The notes below the pieces were generated by a model. The model was not told the DNA's origin. It did not search any database and was given only the letters and a program-made list of their open reading frames with translations. The translations under genes and the position numbers were made by a program. DNA of 64,000 nt from Roseovarius tolerans (GTDB lineage: Bacteria > Pseudomonadota > Alphaproteobacteria > Rhodobacterales > Rhodobacteraceae), in the NCBI RefSeq assembly GCF_900109855.1, contig NZ_FOBO01000004.1, positions 208,673 to 272,672 on the forward strand, given 5' to 3'. Shown one piece after another: positions 18,249-26,982 of the stretch; the first letter of the stretch is position 1; the number at the start of each line of letters is the position of its first letter.

Positions 18249-19055
18249 TTACTTGAACTTCGCGTGCATCGCTTCGGCGAACGGCGTGTTGGCCACGCCC
18301 CACTCCGTCTCAAGCTCAAGGATACGACCGGATTTGTGCCATTCGGTGATCATGTCGCTCATCAGGCTCGCGAACTCATCCTCGCCCAACTGGACGGCAA
18401 GCCCCCAGGGCGCGTCGTCGATCGTCTTGAGCGGCATTTCATAGTCCGACCATTCGGGATCATTTGTTTTTGCGACAATTGCACTGTCATCATAGACAAA
18501 CGCGGCGCAATTGCCGGCCTTGAGGGCCGAATAGGCCTCTGCCGTGCCCGTAAAGGCGACGATCTCCGCACCATAGTTCTGCGACGTGGACTTATTGTAG
18601 AACGCCCCCTGAATGCCGCAGACAGGCTTGCCTCGCAGGTCTTCCCATTCTTCCAGGCCGAGGCTCTTGAGCGCCAGGATGTTCGTTCCGGAGGAGTAGT
18701 AATTGGGGTCTACGATCTGCACGACCTTGCGACGATCTTCGGTGTCCGTCATCGTCGCGATCATCAGGTCGATCTTGCCCTGCTCCAGAAATTGCATCCG
18801 GTTCGAACTGACGACCGGCACATACTCGACCTCGACCCCCAGCTTGTCGGCAACATCCTTGGCAAGATCGGGCTCGATACCGATGATGTTACCGGATGAA
18901 TCGAGAAAGCCGTAGGGCTTGTAATCGGCCTTGACGCCCACGACGAGTGTGCCGCGTTCCTTGATGGTGTCGAGCACATCGGCGGAGGCCGCTGTAAGGC
19001 CCATGGCCGATAAAACAAGAGCTGACGCGAGGGTGTTCATGGTTGTCTTAATCAT
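18249..19055 (-). CDS. ABC transporter substrate-binding protein, polar amino-acid type
   Basis: A 268-residue periplasmic protein of the SBP_bac_3 family. The signal peptide ends near residue 25 (TAASA-D). The mature protein begins VLDTIKERGTLVVGVKADYKP and shows FLDSSGNIIGIEPDLAKDVA, the family signature region, and LDLMIATMT-type ligand contacts (KIDLMIATMTDTEDRR). The ATG follows a GGGAG site. It is the first gene of the operon; a 27-bp palindrome lies about 90-115 bp upstream of the start. The amino-acid specificity cannot be read reliably. Confidence 0.94.
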   Translation of the reverse strand: MIKTTMNTLASALVLSAMGLTAASADVLDTIKERGTLVVGVKADYKPYGFLDSSGNIIGIEPDLAKDVADKLGVEVEYVPVVSSNRMQFLEQGKIDLMIATMTDTEDRRKVVQIVDPNYYSSGTNILALKSLGLEEWEDLRGKPVCGIQGAFYNKSTSQNYGAEIVAFTGTAEAYSALKAGNCAAFVYDDSAIVAKTNDPEWSDYEMPLKTIDDAPWGLAVQLGEDEFASLMSDMITEWHKSGRILELETEWGVANTPFAEAMHAKFK

Positions 19056-19353
19056 TTCAATCTCCCTGAGTTTTTTCACCGTTGGTCGGTTGTGGTTCCA
19101 TCAGTTCGAAACTTAGACACTACTTCAACCCTGAATCTGGCAAATTCTGACTCTAGATGTCAGAATTTTGCTTGGCTGACAGGTTGTGGAGCGTGTTGCG
19201 TTAAGCCGTTTCAACAAGGCGATACTTTGAAGAGATTGTAACAGTAGCAGTCGCTTAAGAGATCGGCTTGGCTTTCAGCCTGTTGTCAGATCAAAGCGAG
19301 ACCTACTGCCTTTTGTCAGAACGTGAACCGCCGACACCGATTGGTGACTTGGC
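19056..19353. other. non-coding region upstream of the ABC operon
   Basis: No gene is seen. The region holds the leader of the ABC operon, the palindrome at 19142-19168 and further copies of its half-site core TGTCAGA near 19277 and 19314. The latter may be secondary binding sites. The far end is the 3' side of the DMT transporter gene. Confidence 0.6.
19142..19168. promoter_or_regulatory. long perfect palindrome, probable operator of the ABC operon
   Basis: Arms AAATTCTGAC and GTCAGAATTT are perfect 10-bp complements around a 7-base centre that is itself palindromic (TCTAGA). It is 87 bp upstream of the binding-protein start codon in an AT-rich stretch. Such a long symmetrical site suggests a dimeric regulator (GntR-, LysR- or MarR-like). 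None is encoded directly beside it, so the regulator must be elsewhere. Confidence 0.6.
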
Positions 19354-20592
19354 CTATCCTCCCAGAGCAGGGCGTGACCAAGGCAATCTAGGTGGGGCCG
19401 TTGAGAGGGTCCATGGCGGGTATGCTCCGGTTGGCGCGCCGTGTCTGGACTCGGCCAGTTGGCTGGCCGTTGGATGGGATGGCGGTGGGATCAACTGAGC
19501 CCATTGTGGCCGCACGTGGGATTGGGGCGACCAGGCGAACGGCGTGTGCCGCTCCCGGTCGTTGGTTGCGACGCCATGGTCAATCAGTGCAGTTCGCTGC
19601 CGCGAGAACAGACCATTGCCGATCGCAATCGCCAGCACGATCAGCGCAGCGCCCGGTATCAGGCCCGGCCCCGCAGTTTCGCCCAGAAGCACCATCGCAA
19701 TCAGGATCGCCGCGAGCGGCGAGAAGGATGTGGCGAGCGAAAGCTCAGAGGCGCGTGCGTGTTTCAGTGCCATGTTCCAGGCCAACTGGCCCAGCACGAT
19801 GACCACGCCTGCATAGAGCCAGATCCACTGCCACAGCAGCGGTGAAAGAATATCACGAAACACCTGAGGGCCGTAGAGCGCCGACACGAGGACGAAATAG
19901 ATCGCGGCACCCACGACGGTGCGATAGATCGAGAAGATCCCGAGCGGGATATCGCGCAGGCTCACGCGGGTCACCAGCGTCGAGGCGACGTAGGACAGCG
20001 TTGCCGCCACGGTGGCCCATTCGCCGGTGCCAAGCGCGCCGACCCCGCCACCGTCGCGCGATCCGATCATCACAACGGCACCGGTCAGGGCGATCAACCC
20101 GGCCGTCATGGTTCGACGGCAGACCCGCTCATTCAGCACCAGCCAGGCGGCCAAGAGAAACAGCGGCGGCTCGATCCGCGAGACCAGAACCACGTTGGTC
20201 ACGCTGGTATGGGCCAACGCATAGAAGAACAGTCCCGGCGTCAGCGCCGACGACAGGAATGCCGAGAGCGTCAGCATACGCCAGTCGCGGCGGGTCAGTC
20301 GCGCGATGTTGGCGCGGGTCCAGTCGCGCCGGAACAGAAAAACCATCGGAATGACTGAGAGAAGCGAGCCCAGCAACAGCAGGTTCATGTAGGTTATGGC
20401 GTTGCGCCCCTGGTCGACCGGGTTGGCCTCGCCGATGTCGACCAGCAGTGCCACGATGGAATTCGACGCCGCATAGATGAGCACTGCGGTCCAGGCACAG
20501 ATCAAACCCCAACTCGCCATCGGCAGGCGGCGGATGGCCAGACAGATGTCTGTTGTTATGGGCCGTCTAAGGCTTATTGCGTTCTGCATCAT
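19354..20592 (-). CDS. DMT-superfamily (EamA) transporter with a long polar tail
   Basis: A 412-residue protein with ten membrane spans in two EamA repeats; the second includes LSLATSFSPLAAILIAMVLLGE, shortened here by family convention to the SFSPLAAILIAMVLLGE core. A GAGGAGC site supports the first ATG. The recognised domain ends near residue 330. The last 75-80 residues are Pro/Ser/Arg-rich and unlike the family, which suggests that the original stop codon was lost by mutation or rearrangement. It probably exports an amino acid or metabolite; its place beside the importers may mean it balances intracellular pools. Confidence 0.82.
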   Translation of the reverse strand: MMQNAISLRRPITTDICLAIRRLPMASWGLICAWTAVLIYAASNSIVALLVDIGEANPVDQGRNAITYMNLLLLGSLLSVIPMVFLFRRDWTRANIARLTRRDWRMLTLSAFLSSALTPGLFFYALAHTSVTNVVLVSRIEPPLFLLAAWLVLNERVCRRTMTAGLIALTGAVVMIGSRDGGGVGALGTGEWATVAATLSYVASTLVTRVSLRDIPLGIFSIYRTVVGAAIYFVLVSALYGPQVFRDILSPLLWQWIWLYAGVVIVLGQLAWNMALKHARASELSLATSFSPLAAILIAMVLLGETAGPGLIPGAALIVLAIAIGNGLFSRQRTALIDHGVATNDRERHTPFAWSPQSHVRPQWAQLIPPPSHPTASQLAESRHGAPTGAYPPWTLSTAPPRLPWSRPALGG

Positions 20593-20905
20593 TGCTCCTC
20601 AGGCCCGGGATTTCGGGCAGGGTCACAACGAAGCACGCAGGACGGACGATGAAAGTTTCAGGCTGGCCACTGAATGCCGCCATCACACCGCGTCTGGATG
20701 GTATGAATCCGGAACCTGATTTCCGTGGAATTCGCGCTTGCTTCGGTAAGGGTGCAATCAGCAAAACGACACATAATCAACACTTGGCGCAGACGTCGAA
20801 CCGTGGCCTTGTGGATGCATGTCCGGTCTGAATTCGCGGCATTGTCCTTTGGACAATGCTGTTAGATTGGAGCGCGCTCAGGTCACCCTTGCCTTTGCAC
20901 ACAGA
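20593..20905. other. non-coding gap with a hairpin
   Basis: No coding sequence is convincing over these 313 bases. The main structure is a 9-bp perfect hairpin at 20839-20859 just downstream of the hydrolase gene. The part near 20593-20700 is the upstream region of the DMT transporter. Confidence 0.55.
20839..20859 (-). terminator. compact hairpin downstream of the deacetylase-fold gene
   Basis: Arms GCATTGTCC and GGACAATGC pair perfectly around a 3-base loop, 47 bp after the stop codon of the minus-strand hydrolase gene. There is no T-run, so it may be a weak terminator, an mRNA 3' stabiliser or a protein site. Confidence 0.45.
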
Positions 20906-21778
20906 TCAAGCGGCGTGTTGACCTATCTTTTTGTAATGTGCTGCGATCTCGGAGCGCGTTGTGAGCCAGATGGAGTCGTCCTCCTTGCAGAGGCTTGCGA
21001 TTTCGTCGATGGCCCAGGCGGCAGCGGGGCGACCGTAGCAATGGCCATGTGCAATGATGTCGAGGATGAGCGTTTCCGCAGACTGCGACCGCAGTCCGGT
21101 CAAGGCGTCGTGAAACATCTCGACGAATTGCGTCGGGGTGCGGCCGAAACGCATGGCGTGCGGCAGGTCGTTGAACTCGATCGACATCGGAATTGCCAGA
21201 ATCTCGCCATTCTCGAACCTCTGGAGGTAGGGAAGGTCGCCATCGAGCACGTCGCCGTGCCAATGATATCCGTGGGCGGCAAGCAGGCTTTGCGTCGCTG
21301 TCGATGATGTCACTCTGGGGCTGATCCAACCGGTGGGCCTGCGTCCGATTGCGGCTTCGATTGCCGCCGTGCTGCGGATGATCGACCGCTCTGCGTCGTC
21401 AGCGGAAAGCGTCGGAAAGATCATGTCCTGCGCAAGGCCGTGGCCGACGATATCATGACCTCGGGCCGCGTAGGTGCGGAGCTGTTCGGGAAAGGTCTCA
21501 GCCACCAGCCCGGAGGTCATCAGCGTGACTGGAACCTCGTGGCGTTCGAGAATCGAGACAAGCCGTGGGATGCCGTGAGTGGCGTTGTAGCGCCCGTAGC
21601 TGTCGGCATTGGGGTCAAATAGACCGTCGCCGAGTATGTTGCCCATCGGCCCAACCCCGGATGTCACCCCTGGTGACCACATCTCGTAGGCAAGGTTGAA
21701 TACCACGGCGATCCGACGGTTGTCGGGCCAGAAAATATCCGGTGCAAGATGTCGTGTCTCAAATTCGATCTGGGTCAT
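20906..21778 (-). CDS. polysaccharide-deacetylase-fold hydrolase (PuuE / cyclic-imidase-like)
   Basis: A 290-residue NodB-fold protein starting MTQIEFETRHLAPDIFW after a GGAAGAGG site. Key segments are VFNLAYEMWSPGV, DSYGRYNATHGIPRLVSILE, HDIVGHGLAQD and GDLPY. The metal-binding TFDD and H-xxx-H of true polysaccharide deacetylases are not seen: the first is FNLAYE and the second HGLAQD. This is the pattern of the allantoinase PuuE / cyclic imide hydrolase branch, which acts on ring amides and can be metal-independent. There is no signal peptide, so it is cytosolic. It is divergent from a TRAP operon across a tandem palindrome, which suggests it processes the imported substrate. Confidence 0.8.
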   Translation of the reverse strand: MTQIEFETRHLAPDIFWPDNRRIAVVFNLAYEMWSPGVTSGVGPMGNILGDGLFDPNADSYGRYNATHGIPRLVSILERHEVPVTLMTSGLVAETFPEQLRTYAARGHDIVGHGLAQDMIFPTLSADDAERSIIRSTAAIEAAIGRRPTGWISPRVTSSTATQSLLAAHGYHWHGDVLDGDLPYLQRFENGEILAIPMSIEFNDLPHAMRFGRTPTQFVEMFHDALTGLRSQSAETLILDIIAHGHCYGRPAAAWAIDEIASLCKEDDSIWLTTRSEIAAHYKKIGQHAA

Positions 21779-21898
21779 GCACCTCTTCCTTCTTGCACCA
21801 CTTGCCGGAGCAGATCTGACTTTGTTCAAGCTTAAGGGGTGACTCTGCCTGAGAAAACTTCATTTCTTTCAGAGCATCCTGCAGGGATTTCAGTTTGG

Positions 21899-21945
21899 AA
21901 CCTGCATGATGTGCAGGTTACAGTGCGACTTATGCACTGTTTGCA
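21899..21945. promoter_or_regulatory. tandem LysR-type operator between hydrolase and TRAP operon
   Basis: Two perfect inverted repeats abut: AACCTGCA-N5-TGCAGGTT (21899-21919) and ACAGTGC-N7-GCACTGT (21920-21940). Within them, TGCA-N5-TGCA occurs twice (21903-21915 and 21933-21945), exactly 30 bp apart, about three helical turns. TGCA-N5-TGCA has the T-N11-A form of LysR boxes. Position between the divergent genes makes the LysR regulator at 24828 the likely ligand; that link is inference. Confidence 0.65.
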
Positions 21946-22032
21946 TCGGTTGGGGCGCGTGTAGGCTTCGGGCAGACCTTCGGGACGAGGGAGAGGCCCA
22001 GACCCGGACGATCATCAAAGGGAGGAAAACCG

Positions 22033-23031
22033 ATGACCATGACTTTCACACGCAGAGCGGTTGGCGCCATGCTCACCAGCATAGCCCTGACCGGTGCCGC
22101 GCATGCCGCCGAGATCGAGTTGAAGCTCGCCTGGCTCACGGCTGACAGCCCGACCGATCCCTATGCGATCACCGCCCATGCCTTCAAGGACGAGCTGGAG
22201 GCGGCATTGCCCGGACGGGTCGAGGTGCAGCTGTTTCCGAACCGACAGCTGGGTGACGACAAGGAGATCCTCGAAGGGCTGCAATTTGGCACCATCGACA
22301 TGGGGATCATCACCAACGCTGTGGTTGCCAATCTCGAACCCAGCTACCAGCTTGTCGATCTGCCGTTCCTCTTCGGCAGCGCCGAGCAGGCGCATGCGGT
22401 GCTTGACGGAGAGGTGGGGCAACAACTGGCGACCAACCTGCGTGAGCATGGGGTCGTCTCTCTTGGGGCGGCCGAAGGCGGCTTTCGCAACATGATCAAC
22501 AACACCCGGCCCGTGCGCACACCCGAGGATGTCGAAGGCGTGAAATACCGCACCATGCAGAACCCCGTTTTTATCGAGATGTTCTCTTCGCTCGGTGGCA
22601 GCCCGGTGCCGATGGCCTGGGGCGAGGTATTCACCGCGATGCAGCAGGGCACCGTTGACGGGCTCGAAATCCCTACTTCGGTGGTGAACTCCAACAACTA
22701 CGCCGAGGTCACCAAGTATCTCAGTTTCACGCGGCACACCTACTCGGCGATCCATCTGCTGGTGTCGGAGCGCAGCTTCGAGAATTTGCCCGAGGATGTG
22801 CAACAGGCGGTGATGGAGGCCGGTGAGGCGGCGATTGCCAAACAACGCGATGCGGTCGCCGCAGCCGAGGCGGACGTCGTCGCGGCGCTGAAAGAGAAGG
22901 GCATGGAAATCAACGAGATCGACGATGTGGGCGCGTTCCGCGCCAAGGTCGGTCCGGTTTACGAGCGCTTCGAGGCGACCATCGGTGAAGAGCTGCTCGA
23001 CAGTGCGCTGCAAGCCGTGTCGTCGGACTGA
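22033..23031 (+). CDS. dctP: TRAP transporter substrate-binding protein 2 (DctP type)
   Basis: A 332-residue periplasmic binding protein after a GGGAGGAAAA site. The signal peptide MTMTFTRRAVGAMLTSIALT has an Arg pair and cleaves near residue 25. Typical DctP elements are LGDDKEILEGLQFGTIDMG, KYRTMQNPVFIEMF with the substrate-contacting Arg, VFTAMQQGTVDGLEIP and VVNSNNYAEVTKYLSFT. It is the first gene of dctP-dctQ-dctM-lysR and is divergent from the deacetylase-fold hydrolase. Ligand unknown, perhaps a cyclic amide or its ring-opened acid. Confidence 0.94.
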   Translation: MTMTFTRRAVGAMLTSIALTGAAHAAEIELKLAWLTADSPTDPYAITAHAFKDELEAALPGRVEVQLFPNRQLGDDKEILEGLQFGTIDMGIITNAVVANLEPSYQLVDLPFLFGSAEQAHAVLDGEVGQQLATNLREHGVVSLGAAEGGFRNMINNTRPVRTPEDVEGVKYRTMQNPVFIEMFSSLGGSPVPMAWGEVFTAMQQGTVDGLEIPTSVVNSNNYAEVTKYLSFTRHTYSAIHLLVSERSFENLPEDVQQAVMEAGEAAIAKQRDAVAAAEADVVAALKEKGMEINEIDDVGAFRAKVGPVYERFEATIGEELLDSALQAVSSD

Positions 23032-23051
23032 CGGCACCAAAGGAGGCACGC

Positions 23052-23546
23052 GTGCGCAGGATCGCCCTGATCATCGAAACCACGAGCCGCGTGACTTCGC
23101 GGCTCGTGGCCAATCTCTGCGTCGGGCTGATCTTTGTGATGCTGGGCCTTCTCGTGACACAGGTGCTGATGCGCTATTTCCTCGGAGCGCCGCCAAGCTG
23201 GACCGAGGAACTGGCGATCATTCTCTTCGCCTGGCTGGTGCTGCTTTATGCCACCGTCGGATTGCGTGAGGGCTTTCACGTCGCTGTCGAGTCGATCCCG
23301 GCGCAGTTTGAGCGGTTGCAGGGATGGGCCGACCGGCTGGTGGCCGCTCTCGCGATCCTGTTCGGCTGGGTCACGCTCACCGCCGGGATTGCCTATGTCG
23401 GGCGCACGGCGGGGCAACTCACCGCCGCGCTGCAAATTCCCATTGAGGTGCTCTATCTCTGCGTGCCGGTCTGCGGGGCGCTTTTCATCCTGCATGGGCT
23501 GGCGCGGCTGGTCACGCCTGCTGACCCCGAGAAGGCCGCCGCATGA
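23052..23546 (+). CDS. dctQ: TRAP transporter small permease 2 (DctQ type)
   Basis: A 164-residue four-span protein with a GTG start after AAAGGAGG. The family pattern is clear: VLMRYFLGAPPSWTEELAII and AWLVLLYATVGLREGFHV. Its last codons overlap the dctM start by 4 bp (ATGA), so the two membrane subunits are translationally coupled. Confidence 0.92.
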   Translation: MRRIALIIETTSRVTSRLVANLCVGLIFVMLGLLVTQVLMRYFLGAPPSWTEELAIILFAWLVLLYATVGLREGFHVAVESIPAQFERLQGWADRLVAALAILFGWVTLTAGIAYVGRTAGQLTAALQIPIEVLYLCVPVCGALFILHGLARLVTPADPEKAAA

Positions 23547-24823
23547 ACACTACCCTGCTTGTCCTGACGCTTGGCCTGCCGCTGATGCTGGTGCTGCGCG
23601 TGCCGTTGGCCTTTGCCATCGGCCTGGCCACGATAGGCGCGCTCTGGAGCGCTGATATCGACATGATGATATTTGCGCAGCGCATGGTTTCGGGCACGCA
23701 ATCCTTCAGCCTGTTGGCGATCCCGTTCTTCATTCTCGCCGGTGACCTGATGACGGCGGGCGGTATCTCGCGTCGGCTGGTGGGATTCGCCGACGTGCTG
23801 GTGCGGCACCGCACCGGGGGGCTTGGCATGGTCGCGGTTCTGGCCGCCGCCTTCTTCGCGGCGCTCTCGGGCTCCGCGCCCGCGACCACGGCGGCCATCG
23901 GGGCGATCATGATCCCGGAAATGGAAAAGCGCGGCTATTCGCGCGCCTTCGCCACAGCCCTCGCGGTCGCGGGCGGGATCATCGGGCCGATGCTGCCGCC
24001 GTCGATCCCGATGGTGGTCTGGGGGGTGATGTCGGAGACCTCGATCAGCCAGCTGTTTCTCGCCGGTATCGTGCCGGGCATCCTGCTGGCGCTCGGCCTC
24101 ATGGCGCTCTGCTGGCATCACGCGCGCAAGCATGACATCGCGCCGCAACCCAAGGCGACACGCGCCGAGGTCTGGGCCGCGTTCAACGCAGCGAAATGGG
24201 CGCTCTGCGGGCCGATCCTCGTGCTGGGTGGCATCTATGGCGGGATCGTCACGCCGACCGAGGCGGCCATCGTCGCAGCGGTCTTTGCGCTGGTGCTGGG
24301 CTTTGGCGTCTACCGGGAACTGACGCTGGACAATATCGTTCCGGTCACGCGCGGATCGCTCAAGACCATGACCATCGTCATGTTCATCATCGCGCTGGCC
24401 AACGGTTTCGGCTGGGTCATGGCCTTCGAGCGCATCCCCGGTCAGGTGACACAGGCGATGGAAGGCTTTGCCGACACCCCGGCGCTTTACCTGCTGCTGG
24501 TGAATCTGCTTTTGCTGGTGATCGGCTGCGTGATGGACAATCTCGCCGCGATGATCATCCTCGCCTCTTTCCTCATTCCCATCGGAGACCAGCTTGGCAT
24601 GGACCCGGTGCAGTTCGGGGCAATGGTGGCGATCAATTTCACCATCGGCATGGCAACGCCGCCCTTCGGCTACACGATCTTTGTGGGGGCGGCGATCAGC
24701 GGTCTTCGGATCGGCCAGATCGCGCGGCCGCTGATCCCGATGCTGGGGGTGATGATTGCGGTGCTTCTGCTGGTTGCCTTCGTCCCGCAGGTGACGCTGT
24801 CCTTTGTAAGCCTCATGCGGTGA
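23543..24823 (+). CDS. dctM: TRAP transporter large permease 2 (DctM type)
   Basis: A 426-residue, about twelve-span DctM. Visible motifs are SLLAIPFFILAGDLMTAGGI, ALSGSAPATTAAIGAIMIPE, MLPPSIPMVVWGVM and GIVTPTEAAIVAAVF. Length and motif order are normal. It completes the second TRAP system; its stop lies 4 bp before the regulator start, so the LysR gene is probably in the same transcript. Confidence 0.95.
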   Translation: MNTTLLVLTLGLPLMLVLRVPLAFAIGLATIGALWSADIDMMIFAQRMVSGTQSFSLLAIPFFILAGDLMTAGGISRRLVGFADVLVRHRTGGLGMVAVLAAAFFAALSGSAPATTAAIGAIMIPEMEKRGYSRAFATALAVAGGIIGPMLPPSIPMVVWGVMSETSISQLFLAGIVPGILLALGLMALCWHHARKHDIAPQPKATRAEVWAAFNAAKWALCGPILVLGGIYGGIVTPTEAAIVAAVFALVLGFGVYRELTLDNIVPVTRGSLKTMTIVMFIIALANGFGWVMAFERIPGQVTQAMEGFADTPALYLLLVNLLLLVIGCVMDNLAAMIILASFLIPIGDQLGMDPVQFGAMVAINFTIGMATPPFGYTIFVGAAISGLRIGQIARPLIPMLGVMIAVLLLVAFVPQVTLSFVSLMR

Positions 24824-24827
24824 TGCC

Positions 24828-25739
24828 ATGGTGAACCTGCGCAATTTCGACCTCAATCTGCTGGTGATCTTCCGCGCCATCATGGCACGCGGCTCCATTG
24901 CTGGGGCCGCGGAGGAAATTGGCTTGTCGCCCTCTGCGGTCAGTCATGCGCTGGCCCGCCTGCGCGTCATGCTCAATGACGAGCTGTTCTTTCGCACCGC
25001 CGACGGGGTGTGCCCCACCGACCGCGCGCGCGAGTTGAGCGCCGATATCGAACGTGGACTGGGCTTCATCTCGACGGCGATTTCGCTGCAACACCAGTTT
25101 GTGCCCTCCGAGGCGAAGCGGGTTTTCACCATGCAGGTCGCTGATTACGTCTCAGGTTTTCTGCTACCAAGGTTGGCCGAGCGGTTGCAGGTCGAGGCGC
25201 CCGGCGTGTCCTTCGACATCCTGCCGTTTTCGATCTCGCCCGAGAGCGTCTGGGACAGGGTCGATATGCAGGTGCGTCTCACCCCGGGACGACTTCAGCC
25301 CGAGATGGTGCGCTCGCAGCGGCTCTTGGCAGATGAGATCGTCGTGCTGATGCGCCGTGACCATCCGCGTGCGAATGATCCGATGACGGCGGAGCTTTAT
25401 GCCGAACTTCCCCATGTTAAGCTGTCGCAATCGGCCACCGGAACCACGGTAATAGATGACGCACTTGCCGCGCGCGGCCTGGAGCGGCACATGGCGATGA
25501 CCGTGGCAAGTTGGTTCGAGATTCCCGATATCGTGGCCAAGTCCGACCTGATCGCAATCGCGCCGCGTCGGCTCTTCTCGCTCGACCCACGCCTGCGCAA
25601 TCTCAAGGCGTCACCCCTGCCACTGGAAGAAGTGGTGTTCTCGTTCGACCTCTGCTGGGATCTCAGGACCGAACGCGAGCCGGGACAGAAATGGCTGCGC
25701 AAGGTTGTGTCGGATGTCTTCAAGGAGATCCGCACGTGA
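24828..25739 (+). CDS. LysR-family regulator of the second TRAP operon
   Basis: A 303-residue regulator with the N-terminal winged helix FDLNLLVIFRAIMARGSIAG and SPSAVSHALARLRVMLND (residues about 7-55), then RTADGVCPTDRARELS as in NodD-like members, and a ligand domain. It lies 4 bp after dctM on the same strand, an arrangement that would autoregulate through the operon promoter. It is the best candidate to bind the tandem TGCA-N5-TGCA sites at 21899-21945. The 3' end faces the broken LysR gene. Confidence 0.92.
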   Translation: MVNLRNFDLNLLVIFRAIMARGSIAGAAEEIGLSPSAVSHALARLRVMLNDELFFRTADGVCPTDRARELSADIERGLGFISTAISLQHQFVPSEAKRVFTMQVADYVSGFLLPRLAERLQVEAPGVSFDILPFSISPESVWDRVDMQVRLTPGRLQPEMVRSQRLLADEIVVLMRRDHPRANDPMTAELYAELPHVKLSQSATGTTVIDDALAARGLERHMAMTVASWFEIPDIVAKSDLIAIAPRRLFSLDPRLRNLKASPLPLEEVVFSFDLCWDLRTEREPGQKWLRKVVSDVFKEIRT

Positions 25740-25849
25740 AGCAGCCCGCCTTTGACCTGCGAGTTGTCCGGCTGCCGTAGCGCAATTCCAGCATTCGTTT
25801 GGTGAGTAGGCGGCGTGGATTTAGTCGAAATCCTTGTCGAGGTGCTGAT

Positions 25850-26752
25850 CGCAGCTGCTAGCTGACCCATATCCACGAGGTGGTCTATGAAGAGCCTGAG
25901 CTTTTGCAGCATGGGTTTGACCGGCGGCCAGACGACATGGATCGGCAAGCCGTGTGGGCGGAGGTCCGGCAGAACCTGAACCAACCGACCCTCCTCGATA
26001 TCCCTGTGAACGATAAACATTGGTAGAAGCGCTATGCCAAGTCCGGCACAGACCATGTCGCGCATCGCCTCGCCATTGTTGGTGACAAGATGCGAGGGTC
26101 GGGGAGGCCGAACATGCGGCTTGAAACGCCAGATGTCGCCGATCCGTCGGTTCAGAGAACGGATCGTGGCATGCTCCGAGAGCTAAGCCGGGTCAGTGAG
26201 CGGGCCATGACGCTCAATATAGTCGGGGCTTGCGACGATGGCGCGCCGATCCTCGCAGAGCTTGCGCGAGAGGAGCGTGCTGTCCGACATCTCACCTAGA
26301 CGAATGCCAACGTCATGACCCTTGCGCGCCAGATCGACCATGGCGTCGTCATAGTCGAGCACGATCTCGAGTGCGGGATGTGCCCGGGCAATTAAAGCAA
26401 TGATCGGGCCAAGATGATGGATGCCGAAGCTCATCGGTGCCGATATGCATAGCTGACCACGCAGTTCCTTGACGTCAGAGACCGCACTTTCAGTCGCATT
26501 GACCAGGTGCGCGAGCGCCGGTCGCAGCCGCTCGGCGAGTGTCAGCGCCGAATCCGTCGGTGTGATGCGTCCTGCGTGGCGTGTGAAGAGGGCTGTTCCG
26601 AGGGCTGTCTCGAAGTCACTGATCCGCTTGCTGATCACGGGTTTCGAGACATCCACGCGGATTGCAGCGCCCGAAATCGAGTCTGCATCGATAACCACGA
26701 GAAAGGTCTCGATTTCGTTGATCGTCCACCGCATTTTTTCTGATTTCGGCAT
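25850..26752 (-). pseudogene. LysR-family regulator interrupted by one amber codon
   Basis: The N-terminal part (start at about 26752) encodes a normal winged helix (INEIETFLVVIDADSISGAA, then SKPVISKRISDFETALG) and half of the ligand domain. It stops at TAG, bases 26183-26185. The same frame then continues without shift through LSEHATIRSLNRRIG to the end of the ligand domain (MVCAGLGIALLPMFIVHRDI, LQKLRLFIDHLVDMG). One nonsense change therefore explains the break. The frame also runs on past the expected C-terminus near 25850 into the convergent gene, so the natural stop seems lost as well. No suppressor or alternative decoding is evident. Confidence 0.85.
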
Positions 26753-26982
26753 GGATCGATCATGCGCAATTTTCAAACGCTGTGTGCTGCGATGCGATGT
26801 CGCCACGCCGAGCGTCGGCTTGGCTCCTGCGATAACACTCGAACATCTGCAACTTGCGGTTTTAACCAAGACAAAGAACTAGAACATCATATCCCCTCTC
26901 ATCCCGCCACACTTTCCCAATCTCACGCTTGCTATAGCGAAGACATGCAGCGCGTGCTGCGTCACAAATGAGAGAAACAGCG

